From Blautia faecis (lineage in GTDB: Bacteria > Bacillota > Clostridia > Lachnospirales > Lachnospiraceae), in NCBI RefSeq assembly GCF_020554845.1, contig NZ_JAJCIA010000063.1:1-12852 (forward strand): 12,852 nucleotides of DNA, read 5' to 3'. The position numbers and the translations under genes were made by a program. The notes beneath the pieces are model-generated. The model saw only the letters and a program-made list of their open reading frames with translations. It searched no databases and had not been told where the DNA came from. Below are positions 1 through 7,211 of the stretch, one piece after another; position 1 is the first letter of the stretch; every line of letters starts with the position of its first letter.

Positions 1-306
1 CATGATTTCTGTGCATCGCGAAGCGCGTTACTGGTCACGGAGTGAACAGTAACAAGCCGGCTCCAGAAATATCTGGTTGCAAATTACTTGTTGTGTCAGA
101 ACGGGAAATATTATATAATATAAACAAACTTGCCCCGCGATTTTTACGCTGCCCAGACGTAACAGAACAGCGGTCACTGCTCACTTTGTGATCAGTAACG
201 AACAGAGCTCGCGGATCAAATTTCAAAATGTAGTTTTTACTGGAGCGCGCAGCTTGCTGGAATGATTTTTGAAACACGCTCTAGAGACACAGAAATGGAG
301 GGTACT
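1..306. repeat. Palindrome-rich intergenic mosaic upstream of pfk
   Basis: No convincing gene lies here. The stretch is packed with dyads. CGCG/CGCG is at 17-20 and 24-27. A 27-nt imperfect hairpin sits at 27-53 (GTTACTG-g-TCAC, loop gga, GTGA-a-CAGTAAC). AGCCGGCT is at 55-62, and CCAGA/TCTGG at 63-76. A second copy of the 27-nt hairpin lies in the opposite orientation at 173-199. It differs from the first at five places, all transitions, and keeps the stem through a G-T wobble. The 3' end (263-285) matches, inverted, a stretch at 3177-3199, and 121-135 matches 8841-8855 at 14 of 15 bases. I infer a member of a dispersed intergenic repeat family. The minus strand is open for 80 codons (277-35), but this is probably a by-product of the repeat. 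Confidence 0.6.
91..119 (+). promoter_or_regulatory. Candidate promoter of pfk
   Basis: A perfect -10 TATAAT is at 114-119, with TTGTGT at 91-96 as a weak -35 (three of six consensus bases) and a 17-bp spacer. Transcription would start near 126 and give a 5' leader of about 180 nt containing the 173-199 hairpin. It is the only good sigma-A match before the gene. Confidence 0.5.
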
Positions 307-1389
307 ATGATTAAAAGAATCGGCTTATTAACAAGCGGCGGTGACTGCCAGGCACTGAATGCCACCATGCGGGGAGTTGTAAAAGGGCTTACAAACAGCA
401 TTGATGACCTGGAAGTTTACGGATTTGATGATGGATATAAGGGACTGATCTACGGCAAATACCGTATGCTTACATCCAAGGATTTTTCCGGAATCCTTAC
501 ACAGGGCGGAACTATTCTTGGAACATCCAGACAGCCGTTTAAGCTTATGCGCGTACCGGATGCCAATGGACTGGACAAGGTAGAGGCTATGAAGCAGACT
601 TATTACAAGCTTTGTCTTGACTGTCTTGTAATCCTCGGAGGAAACGGAACCCAGAAAACAGCCAACCTCTTAAGAGAAGAAGGTCTGAATATCATCCATC
701 TGCCTAAGACCATCGACAATGATATCTGGGGTACAGATATGACATTCGGGTTCCAGAGTGCAGTAAATATTGCAACAAACGCTATCGACTGCATTCATAC
801 AACAGCAGCATCCCATGGCCGTGTATTTATCGTAGAAGTTATGGGACACAAGGTAGGAAGCCTTACTCTGCACGCAGGAATTGCCGGCGGAGCAGATATT
901 ATCCTGATTCCGGAAATCCCATACGACATTGAGAAAGTAGTTGCAGCTATCCAGAAGAGATCTAAAGCTGGCAAGCGTTTCACCATTCTTGCAGTGGCAG
1001 AAGGCGCCATTTCCAAAGAGGATGCCCTTCTTTCCAAGAAAGATTACAAGAAAAAGCTGGAAGACCGCGCGAAGAAGTATCCTTCCGTATCCTATGAAAT
1101 TGCAGACAAGATTACCCAGAAGCTTGGTTCTGAGGTACGCATTACAGTTCCGGGACATACACAGCGAGGTGGGGCACCATGTGCATATGATCGTGTGCTT
1201 TCCACAAGAATCGGAGCAGGAGCAGCAGAGGCTATTCTGGACGGAGAATATGGCATCATGATCGGTATTGTAAATGGCAAAATCAAGAGAGTACCTCTTG
1301 AAGAATGTGCCGGCAAGCTGAAAATGGTTTCTCCGAAAGACCAGACCGTTAAGGCTGCAAAGCAGATCGGAATCAGCTTCGGCGATTGA
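307..1389 (+). CDS. pfkA: 6-phosphofructokinase (mixed-substrate type)
   Basis: It phosphorylates fructose 6-phosphate to fructose 1,6-bisphosphate in the cytoplasm, the committed step of glycolysis. The protein is 360 aa and shows the family signatures in order: GGDCQALNA (11-19), GGNGT (111-115), PKTIDND (133-139, with the catalytic-base Asp), MGHKVG (179-184) and PGHTQRGG (282-289). Family knowledge says Gly at the second-last position of GGDGS favours ATP, while Lys in PKTIDND is typical of pyrophosphate and mixed-group enzymes. Here the first is Gly114 and the second Lys134, so the phosphoryl donor is uncertain. The Mg-binding Asp of GGDGS is replaced by Asn113. I chose ATG 307 because GGAGGG (297-302) lies just before it. 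The in-frame ATG at 262 lies inside the upstream repeat and has no ribosome site. dnaX follows 30 bp downstream, so co-transcription is possible. Confidence 0.95.
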   Translation: MIKRIGLLTSGGDCQALNATMRGVVKGLTNSIDDLEVYGFDDGYKGLIYGKYRMLTSKDFSGILTQGGTILGTSRQPFKLMRVPDANGLDKVEAMKQTYYKLCLDCLVILGGNGTQKTANLLREEGLNIIHLPKTIDNDIWGTDMTFGFQSAVNIATNAIDCIHTTAASHGRVFIVEVMGHKVGSLTLHAGIAGGADIILIPEIPYDIEKVVAAIQKRSKAGKRFTILAVAEGAISKEDALLSKKDYKKKLEDRAKKYPSVSYEIADKITQKLGSEVRITVPGHTQRGGAPCAYDRVLSTRIGAGAAEAILDGEYGIMIGIVNGKIKRVPLEECAGKLKMVSPKDQTVKAAKQIGISFGD

Positions 1390-1419
1390 TTCCCTGCTGT
1401 TAGAAAGGAGTTTCCATAA

Positions 1420-3045
1420 ATGAGCTATACTGCTCTATACCGGAAGTTCAGACCGGATAATTTTGACGATGTCAAGGGACAGGATCACATTGTAACTACC
1501 CTGACCAATCAGATCAAGCATAACCGTATTGGTCACGCGTATCTGTTTTGCGGCACCCGAGGAACCGGTAAGACTACCGTTGCAAAAATACTGGCAAAAG
1601 CAGTAAACTGCCAGCATCCGGTAAATGGAAGTCCCTGTGGTGAATGTGACATGTGTAAGGCGATACAGGCTGGCACCTCCATGAACGTGATCGAGATCGA
1701 TGCAGCGTCCAATAACGGCGTTGACAATATCCGTGAGATCCGTGAGGAGGTGGCCTATCGTCCTACTGAAGGAAACTATAAGGTATACATTATCGACGAG
1801 GTTCACATGCTTTCGACAGGAGCGTTTAATGCTCTTCTGAAAACACTGGAGGAACCTCCGTCTTATGTTATCTTCATTCTTGCCACCACAGAGGCCCACA
1901 AGATACCGATCACTATTTTGTCCAGATGTCAGCGATACGATTTTCACCGCATCACTATTGATACAATTGCGGAAAGACTGGATGAACTTTTGAAAATCGA
2001 AGGCGTAGAGGCAGAAGAAAAAGCCGTCCGTTATGTGGCAAAAGCCGGAGACGGTTCCATGCGAGATGCACTAAGCCTTCTGGATCAGTGCATTGCCTTT
2101 TACCTGGGGCAGACACTGACTTATGATAAAGTCCTGGAGGTTCTGGGAGCGGTGGATACGGAAGTGTTCAGCAAGCTTTTGAGGAAAGTGCTCCAGGGAG
2201 ATGTGACAGGTGCGATACGCACTCTTGAGGATCTGATCATAGGCGGAAGAGAGCTTGGACAGTTTGTGGGAGATTTTACCTGGTACATGCGTAATCTCCT
2301 TCTGGTAAAAACCTCCGAGAATCCGGAGGAAGCCATTGATGTATCATCTGAGAATCTGAAACTTCTAAGAGAAGAAAGTGAGATGGTGGATGTAGAGACG
2401 CTGATGCGCTACATCCGTATTTTTTCTGACCTGTCCAGTCAGATACGCTATTCCACCCAGAAGCGTGTTTTGGTGGAGATTGCCCTGATCAAACTGTGCC
2501 GTCCGGCGATGGAGACCAATCTGGATTCTGTCCTGGATCGTCTTCGTGTTCTGGAACAGCGCATGGACGAGCGGCCTGTTCAACAGGTATTTGTTCAGCC
2601 GGGAGCCACTGGCAACGCCGGAAGTACAGGAATCGGATCGGATGGCAGTGCAGAAGCCATGGCAGCAGCACCTGAGAAAGCGGCACCCGAGGATCTGCAG
2701 AAGATTGTAGCCAGCTGGAAGGTGATCGTAGGTCAGACCAGCGGTATTTTCAAACAGATGCTCCAGAAGTCTATTCCCAAATACAATGGCCAGACCGGTG
2801 AACCGGTTCTCTACATTGAATTCCAGGATTTCCTTGGAAAAACCTATGTAGATAATCCGGAAGCAGAGGAAGAACTGAAGAATATCATCCTGGCCCAGAC
2901 TGGCAAGAGTGTAGAACTTAAGATGGTGGTGGCAAAAGAACACAACCATACCAATCTTGCCAAGGTTACTGTAGATCAGGCTCTCCGGGAGAATATCCAT
3001 ATGGATGTTGTTGTGGAGGAAGATCCTGACGATGCAGAAGAATAA
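1420..3045 (+). CDS. dnaX: DNA polymerase III subunit gamma/tau
   Basis: It is the ATPase subunit of the clamp loader that places the beta clamp on primed DNA. The 541-aa protein has Walker A GTRGTGKTT (45-53), a zinc module with Cys64, Cys73, Cys76 and Cys79, Walker B VYIIDEVH (122-129), sensor 1 ATTE (155-158) and the SRC motif (168-170) with the arginine finger. AAA+ lid and collar helices run to about residue 365. A low-complexity Gly/Ala/Ser linker (about 385-430) leads to a tau-like C-terminal domain ending in an acidic tail. It is shorter than E. coli tau, as is usual in Firmicutes. I saw no in-phase A-AAA-AAG slippery site, so one product is expected. AGAAAGGAG precedes ATG 1420. The downstream ybaB and recR form the conserved dnaX-ybaB-recR linkage. 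Confidence 0.97.
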   Translation: MSYTALYRKFRPDNFDDVKGQDHIVTTLTNQIKHNRIGHAYLFCGTRGTGKTTVAKILAKAVNCQHPVNGSPCGECDMCKAIQAGTSMNVIEIDAASNNGVDNIREIREEVAYRPTEGNYKVYIIDEVHMLSTGAFNALLKTLEEPPSYVIFILATTEAHKIPITILSRCQRYDFHRITIDTIAERLDELLKIEGVEAEEKAVRYVAKAGDGSMRDALSLLDQCIAFYLGQTLTYDKVLEVLGAVDTEVFSKLLRKVLQGDVTGAIRTLEDLIIGGRELGQFVGDFTWYMRNLLLVKTSENPEEAIDVSSENLKLLREESEMVDVETLMRYIRIFSDLSSQIRYSTQKRVLVEIALIKLCRPAMETNLDSVLDRLRVLEQRMDERPVQQVFVQPGATGNAGSTGIGSDGSAEAMAAAPEKAAPEDLQKIVASWKVIVGQTSGIFKQMLQKSIPKYNGQTGEPVLYIEFQDFLGKTYVDNPEAEEELKNIILAQTGKSVELKMVVAKEHNHTNLAKVTVDQALRENIHMDVVVEEDPDDAEE

Positions 3046-3249
3046 GAGTGTTGCTGTTTGATTTTTGTGCAGCAACATAAGAGTTGCCGTGAAAGCGACG
3101 AACGAGAAGTAAATTAATAATATTTGCAGAAAATGTGAATATTGTTATGAAAAATGATTTTTGCTGCCGCAAATGTTATAGAGCCTGTTTGAAAAATCAG
3201 AAATGCGGAATCCAGCATGAAATCAGAACAGTTAAAGGAGGACTTTGTA
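3046..3249. other. dnaX-ybaB gap with a hairpin and a repeat arm
   Basis: This 204-bp gap is AT-rich and unusually long for the dnaX-ybaB pair. TGTTGCTG (3049-3056) and CAGCAACA (3070-3077) form an 8-bp stem with a 13-nt loop just after the dnaX stop. No T-run follows, so it is not a clear terminator. Positions 3177-3199 match 263-285 in inverted orientation (20 of 23 bases). AAAGGAGG at the right end is the ybaB ribosome site. I see no strong promoter. Confidence 0.5.
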
Positions 3250-3606
3250 ATGGCAAAGCGTGGAGGATTTCCAGGCATGGGTATGCCAGGAAACATGAAT
3301 AACCTTATGAAGCAGGCGCAGAAAATGCAGCGCCAGATGGAAGAGAACCAGAAAGCTCTCGAGGAGAAAGAGTTTACTGCAGCAGCCGGCGGCGGAGCTG
3401 TAGAAGTAACTATCTCAGGTAAGAGAGAAGTGACCAAGGTGAAGCTTGCAGAGGAAGTTGTAGATCCGGATGACATCGAGATGCTTGAAGATCTTATTGT
3501 TGCAGCAACCAACGAAGCACTTCGCAAGGTTGAGCAGGAGAACCAGGCTGTAATGTCCAAACTTACAGGAGGTCTGGGAGGACTTGGCGGGGGTCTTCCA
3601 TTCTGA
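3250..3606 (+). CDS. ybaB: YbaB/EbfC-family nucleoid-associated protein
   Basis: This is a small DNA-binding protein thought to act as a dimer on the nucleoid and often linked to RecR-dependent repair. The protein is 118 aa. It has a Gly/Met-rich start ([14 protein letters not shown]), then the family helix [20 protein letters not shown] (about 18-37), a beta-sheet core with the typical [15 protein letters not shown] stretch and the [13 protein letters not shown] helix, and a Gly/Leu-rich tail ending GGGLPF. I chose ATG 3250 because AAAGGAGGA sits 6-8 bases before it. The longer in-frame start at 3217 lacks a ribosome site and would add residues unlike the family. Its stop overlaps the recR start by one base, which suggests translational coupling. 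Confidence 0.95.
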   Translation: MAKRGGFPGMGMPGNMNNLMKQAQKMQRQMEENQKALEEKEFTAAAGGGAVEVTISGKREVTKVKLAEEVVDPDDIEMLEDLIVAATNEALRKVEQENQAVMSKLTGGLGGLGGGLPF

Positions 3607-4202
3607 TGGAATACTACAGCAGTCATATCAATAAACTGATTGAGCAGTTTTCCCATCTTCCGGGAATCGGGGCAAAGTCTGCCCAGCGCCTGGCTTTTCA
3701 TATTATGAATATGCCAAAGGAACAGGTGCAGCAGCTTACCAATGCCATCACCGATGCCCGGATGAACGTACAGTACTGTAAGTGCTGCTACACCCTTACG
3801 GATAAAGAAATGTGCCCAATCTGCAGCAATCCCAAAAGAGATCACAGTACGATTATGGTAGTGGAGAACACCAGGGATCTTGCTGCTTATGAAAAAACCG
3901 GTAAATTTGATGGAGTTTATCATGTACTTCACGGCGCAATATCCCCTATGCTGGGAATTGGTCCGGATGATATCAAGCTGAAAGAGCTGATCATGCGACT
4001 TCAGGGAGATGTAAAAGAAGTGATCATTGCCACCAACTCCAGTCTGGAGGGAGAGACTACAGCAATGTATATCAGTAAGCTGATCAAGCCAACCGGGATC
4101 AAGGTCAGTCGTATTGCCAGTGGTGTGCCGGTCGGCGGTGACCTGGAATACATTGATGAAGTTACCCTGCTTCGGGCATTGGAGGGCAGGGTAGAACTGT
4201 AA
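3606..4202 (+). CDS. recR: Recombination mediator RecR
   Basis: RecR works with RecO and RecF to load RecA on single-stranded DNA gaps. At 198 aa it has the usual length. Visible features are the helix-hairpin-helix around [14 protein letters not shown] (18-31), a zinc finger with Cys58, Cys61, Cys70 and Cys73, and a Toprim domain starting at [11 protein letters not shown] (81-91) with acidic Glu87. The conserved C-terminal segments [13 protein letters not shown] (144-156) and [20 protein letters not shown] (171-190) follow. It starts inside the ybaB stop codon (TGATG). Expression is probably coupled to ybaB and dnaX. Confidence 0.97.
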   Translation: MEYYSSHINKLIEQFSHLPGIGAKSAQRLAFHIMNMPKEQVQQLTNAITDARMNVQYCKCCYTLTDKEMCPICSNPKRDHSTIMVVENTRDLAAYEKTGKFDGVYHVLHGAISPMLGIGPDDIKLKELIMRLQGDVKEVIIATNSSLEGETTAMYISKLIKPTGIKVSRIASGVPVGGDLEYIDEVTLLRALEGRVEL

Positions 4203-4222
4203 GATGGCAGGAGGTGATTTTT

Positions 4223-5356
4223 GTGGCACGCAAAAAAGTGACTTCATCAGATGTGGCAGAGAAAGCGGGAGTTTCCCAGGCAACGGTTTCCATGGTTCTG
4301 AACCATAAGTACAATGTTTCTTTTTCCCGAGAAACAGTGGAAAAAGTGGAAAGCGCGGCCAGAGAACTGGGCTATCAGCTTCCGGGCCACAAAAATAAAA
4401 AAGAGAACAAAAAGGAAAAAATGATTGTTGTCTTTTGCCCAACTATTACCAGCCCTTACTATGTGATGCTCCTTCAGGGAATCGAGGCGGTAGCCAACGA
4501 GCGTGGCTACGGAGTTTTCATCTGCAATACCCAGCGTGATGCCAGGCTGGAAGAGAAGTATCTGCGCATGATACGCGCCATGGCACCCCAGGGGATCATT
4601 TATGCCTGCAATCCCCACCCGGACTATATCAGCCAGGTAGAAGAGATGGCAAGAAGCATTCCGCTGGTCATCATTAGCAACAAAGAAAAAATCAGTACAG
4701 TAGATGCTATTAATCAGGACAACACAGAAGTGGGACGACTTATGGCGAGGCATCTGCTGGATCTGGGACATCGGGATGTGGCCTTTATTACGCCGCCGCT
4801 TACCAGAAGACAGTGGCAGCGTTCCAAACGAGTGGATGGTTTTGTCCGTGAGTTTGAGAAGGCTGGGCTTTCCGGACATGTGATCATCCGGGCTGCTGAC
4901 GAATCCGTTGACCGTCGCAATCCTAAGACGGATTCCGAGTATTCTATGGGCTATGCCCTGACCAGGTCTCTTCTGGAGGATGGCAGCAGATTTACTGCCA
5001 TTGCCGGACAGAATGACATGATGGCCATTGGTGCTGTGGATGCTCTTCAGGATGCCCGTCTGAGAGTGCCGAAGGATGTATCTGTGATCGGCTGCGACAA
5101 TATTTTTTATTCCGGAATTCGCAGAGTGTCACTGACTACCATTGATCACTTCGTTGATCTGAAGGGCAGGGATGCCTGTGACATTATCATCCGGAAAATC
5201 GATACAGGCATCCGTTTCGGGGAAGGCATCCGTCCCACAAGTGTATATAATATTGAGTATAATCCCAAGATTATTGTGCGAAAAACCACCGGTTATGCAC
5301 GTATGGATAAACCGGATCCCATAAACGAAAAATCCGAAGAAAATAAGTTTAAATAA
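4223..5356 (+). CDS. LacI-family transcriptional regulator with atypical hinge
   Basis: It is a DNA-binding repressor or activator that probably senses a sugar or sugar phosphate. The 377-aa protein has an N-terminal LacI helix-turn-helix (VTSSDVAEKAGVSQATVSMV, 6-25) and helix 3 up to LGY (49-51). From about residue 67 (MIVVFCPTITSPYYVMLLQG) it has a periplasmic-binding-protein-like effector domain, ending with a Lys/Glu-rich tail. The hinge is odd: where LacI proteins usually have an Ala-Arg-x-Leu hinge helix, this one has PGHKNKKENKKEK. GTG 4223 is favoured because AGGAGGTG (4209-4216) gives 6-base spacing. The GTG at 4214 lies inside that ribosome site. It starts 20 bp after recR and lies 273 bp upstream of tal-tkt, which are plausible targets. 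The effector and true target are not shown by the sequence. Confidence 0.9.
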   Translation: MARKKVTSSDVAEKAGVSQATVSMVLNHKYNVSFSRETVEKVESAARELGYQLPGHKNKKENKKEKMIVVFCPTITSPYYVMLLQGIEAVANERGYGVFICNTQRDARLEEKYLRMIRAMAPQGIIYACNPHPDYISQVEEMARSIPLVIISNKEKISTVDAINQDNTEVGRLMARHLLDLGHRDVAFITPPLTRRQWQRSKRVDGFVREFEKAGLSGHVIIRAADESVDRRNPKTDSEYSMGYALTRSLLEDGSRFTAIAGQNDMMAIGAVDALQDARLRVPKDVSVIGCDNIFYSGIRRVSLTTIDHFVDLKGRDACDIIIRKIDTGIRFGEGIRPTSVYNIEYNPKIIVRKTTGYARMDKPDPINEKSEENKFK

Positions 5357-5527
5357 ATAATTTACTGGAAATTATTAGTAATAATTTAAAAAAAACATCT
5401 GGTAAAATTGCTGGAAAAACTGATTGATACAGTAGAAAATTGATTGATACCATACTAACAAACTATAGAATGATTAATAATAGATGAAATTATTAATTGA
5501 AATTTTATTAATAATTTGCTCTCTGCC
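5357..5527. repeat. AT-rich inverted and direct repeats between lacI-type gene and tal
   Basis: The word AAATTATTA occurs four times, twice per strand. A perfect 19-bp palindrome, AAATTATTAGTAATAATTT, is at 5369-5387. A separated pair at 5487-5497 and 5507-5517 forms an 11-bp inverted repeat with a 9-nt gap. ATTAATAAT at 5473-5481 pairs with 5489-5497. Between them TGATTGATAC occurs at 5421-5430 and 5441-5450, exactly 20 bp apart. The last inverted repeat abuts the -35 of the tal promoter. These could be regulator sites and/or an UP element. No factor is assigned. Confidence 0.6.
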
Positions 5528-5555
5528 TTGACCTGTAAATGAAGTCTGCTATAAT
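5528..5555 (+). promoter_or_regulatory. Strong promoter of tal-tkt
   Basis: TTGACC (-35, 5528-5533), a 16-bp spacer and TATAAT (5550-5555) preceded by TG (5547-5548) make an extended -10 sigma-A promoter. The start would be near 5562, giving a leader of about 68 nt before the transaldolase ATG. The region just upstream of the -35 is A/T-rich, as in UP elements. Confidence 0.88.
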
Positions 5556-5629
5556 GAAAGCATATGAACAGTGCAAGACAAAGGAAGCGCTGCAACGCTC
5601 TAGTCTAATTCATTTAGGAGGAAGAAATC

Positions 5630-6283
5630 ATGAAATTTTTTATTGACACAGCAAAAGTAGAAGATATTAAGGCAGCTAACGATATGGGAATTATCTGTGG
5701 CGTAACTACAAATCCATCCCTGATCGCGAAAGAGGGAAGAGATTTCAATGAAGTAATCAAAGAGATCACAGAGATCGTCGATGGACCGATCAGCGGCGAG
5801 GTTAAAGCTACTACAACAGATGCAGAGGGAATGATCCGTGAGGGACGCGAGATTGCCAAAATCCATCCGAACATGGTTGTAAAAATTCCTATGACATGCG
5901 AAGGTCTGAAAGCAGTTAAAGTTCTTTCAAAAGAAGGTATCAAGACAAATGTAACTCTGATCTTCAGCGCTAACCAGGCACTTCTTGCAGCAAGAGCTGG
6001 TGCTACATATGTATCTCCATTCCTTGGAAGACTGGATGATATCTCTACAGACGGTGTTGAGCTCATTCGCCAGATCGCTGATATGTTTGCAGTTGCAGGC
6101 ATCGATACCGAGATCATCGCAGCAAGTGTACGTCATCCAATGCATGTAACACAGTGCGCACTTGCAGGTGCTGATATCGCTACTGTACCATTTAAAGTAC
6201 TTGAGCAGATGACTCATCATCCGCTGACAGACGCTGGTATTGTTAAATTCCAGAATGATTACAAGGCTGTATTTGGAGAATAA
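5630..6283 (+). CDS. tal: Transaldolase, short (FSA-like fold) subfamily
   Basis: It moves a dihydroxyacetone unit between sedoheptulose 7-phosphate and glyceraldehyde 3-phosphate in the non-oxidative pentose phosphate pathway. The 217-aa barrel has GVTTNPSL (24-31), Schiff-base Lys85 in [15 protein letters not shown] (106-113) and [11 protein letters not shown] (127-137). This subfamily also contains fructose-6-phosphate aldolase (FsaA of E. coli). Aligned by eye with FsaA, the two residues that mark the aldolase (Gln59 and Tyr131) are Glu57 and Phe131 here, as in true transaldolases. That, plus the neighbouring transketolase genes, supports transaldolase. AGGAGG lies before ATG 5630. The next gene begins 88 bp on, in the same direction. 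Confidence 0.95.
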   Translation: MKFFIDTAKVEDIKAANDMGIICGVTTNPSLIAKEGRDFNEVIKEITEIVDGPISGEVKATTTDAEGMIREGREIAKIHPNMVVKIPMTCEGLKAVKVLSKEGIKTNVTLIFSANQALLAARAGATYVSPFLGRLDDISTDGVELIRQIADMFAVAGIDTEIIAASVRHPMHVTQCALAGADIATVPFKVLEQMTHHPLTDAGIVKFQNDYKAVFGE

Positions 6284-6371
6284 TTAACCGAGAAATTATT
6301 TTACGTAAGAATTCAATCCGGTTGTGATTCGCACATCATGATATCAAGGGAAATAATAAGGAGAATTGAAA
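6284..6371 (+). other. tal-tkt spacer with possible hairpin
   Basis: This 88-bp gap has no clear promoter or T-run terminator. AACCG near its left end pairs with CGGTT downstream. Between them TTACGTAA (6301-6308) is a perfect 8-bp palindrome centred on CG, flanked by imperfect AATT arms. It may be an mRNA hairpin that tunes the ratio of Tal to Tkt, or an operator. AAGGAG (6358-6363) is the ribosome site of the next gene. Confidence 0.3.
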
Positions 6372-7211
6372 ATGGAGAATTTAGAGCTTCAGAAAGTTGC
6401 CAACGAAGTCCGCAAAGACATCGTAACAGCACTGCATGCTGCTAAAGCTGGTCATCCAGGCGGATCTTTATCAGCAGCAGATTTGTTTACTTATCTTTAT
6501 TTTGAGGAAATGAATATTGATCCTAAGGATCCGAAGAAAGCAGATCGCGACCGTTTTGTCCTTTCCAAAGGTCATACTGCACCAGGTCTGTATTCTGCAC
6601 TGGCTGAGAGAGGATATTTCCCGAAAGAGGATCTGGTGACACTTCGTCATCTCGGATCTTACCTTCAGGGACATCCGGATATGAAGCATATTCCAGGCGT
6701 CGACATGTCCAGCGGTTCCCTTGGACAGGGAATCTCTGCAGCAGTTGGAATGGCACTTTCAGCAAAATTATCAAATGACAGCTATCGTGTATACACACTT
6801 CTTGGAGACGGTGAGATCCAGGAGGGTCAGGTATGGGAAGCTGCAATGTTTGCAGGAGCAAGGAAACTGGACAATCTTGTAGTGATCGTTGATAACAATG
6901 GTCTTCAGATCGATGGTAAAATTGAGGATGTATGCTCCCCATACCCGATCGATAAGAAATTCGAAGCATTCAATTTCCATGTAATAAATGTAGCTGATGG
7001 AAATGACATGGCGCAGCTGCGCGCTGCTTTTGACGAGGCAAAGACTGTGAAAGGAATGCCGACTGCGATCGTTATGAAAACAGTAAAAGGCAAAGGGGTA
7101 TCTTTCATGGAGAACCAGGTTGGCTGGCATGGAAAAGCTCCGAATGATGAAGAGTACGCACAGGCTATGGCAGATTTGGAAAAGGTAGGTGAAGCATTAT
7201 GTCAGAAGTAA
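6372..7211 (+). CDS. tktA: Transketolase, N-terminal subunit
   Basis: It is the thiamine-diphosphate-binding half of a split transketolase, which transfers two-carbon ketol units between sugar phosphates. The 279-aa protein carries GHPGG (27-31), KGHTAP (66-71), the ThDP motif starting GDGEIQEGQVWEA (145-157) and closing with DNN (174-176), and WHGKAP (252-257). These cover the PP-domain of a full-length transketolase. ATG 6372 is chosen because AAGGAG (6358-6363) is 8 bases upstream. The in-frame TTG at 6366 is only 2 bases from it. The C-terminal half is encoded next with a 13-bp overlap, so the two should be made together and assemble as one enzyme. Confidence 0.96.
   Translation: MENLELQKVANEVRKDIVTALHAAKAGHPGGSLSAADLFTYLYFEEMNIDPKDPKKADRDRFVLSKGHTAPGLYSALAERGYFPKEDLVTLRHLGSYLQGHPDMKHIPGVDMSSGSLGQGISAAVGMALSAKLSNDSYRVYTLLGDGEIQEGQVWEAAMFAGARKLDNLVVIVDNNGLQIDGKIEDVCSPYPIDKKFEAFNFHVINVADGNDMAQLRAAFDEAKTVKGMPTAIVMKTVKGKGVSFMENQVGWHGKAPNDEEYAQAMADLEKVGEALCQK

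Noticed and set aside
35..277. 80-codon minus-strand ORF upstream of pfk
   Set aside because: It runs through the palindromic repeat, has no good ribosome site, and its reading frame is best explained by the repeat itself.
262..306. Earlier in-frame ATG (262 or 295) as the pfk start
   Set aside because: 262 lies in the repeat arm without a ribosome site. 295 overlaps the GGAGGG that serves ATG 307, and PFK proteins normally begin right at the KRIGLLTSGG strand.
670..1158. Long minus-strand ORF within pfk
   Set aside because: It is antisense to a clearly conserved enzyme and its translation has no recognisable domain. The same applies to the long antisense ORFs in dnaX, recR, tkt and DUF5711.
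1420..3045. Programmed frameshift in dnaX giving a short gamma form
   Set aside because: I found no in-phase A-AAA-AAG followed by a stem-loop. The A-runs present are short or in the wrong phase.
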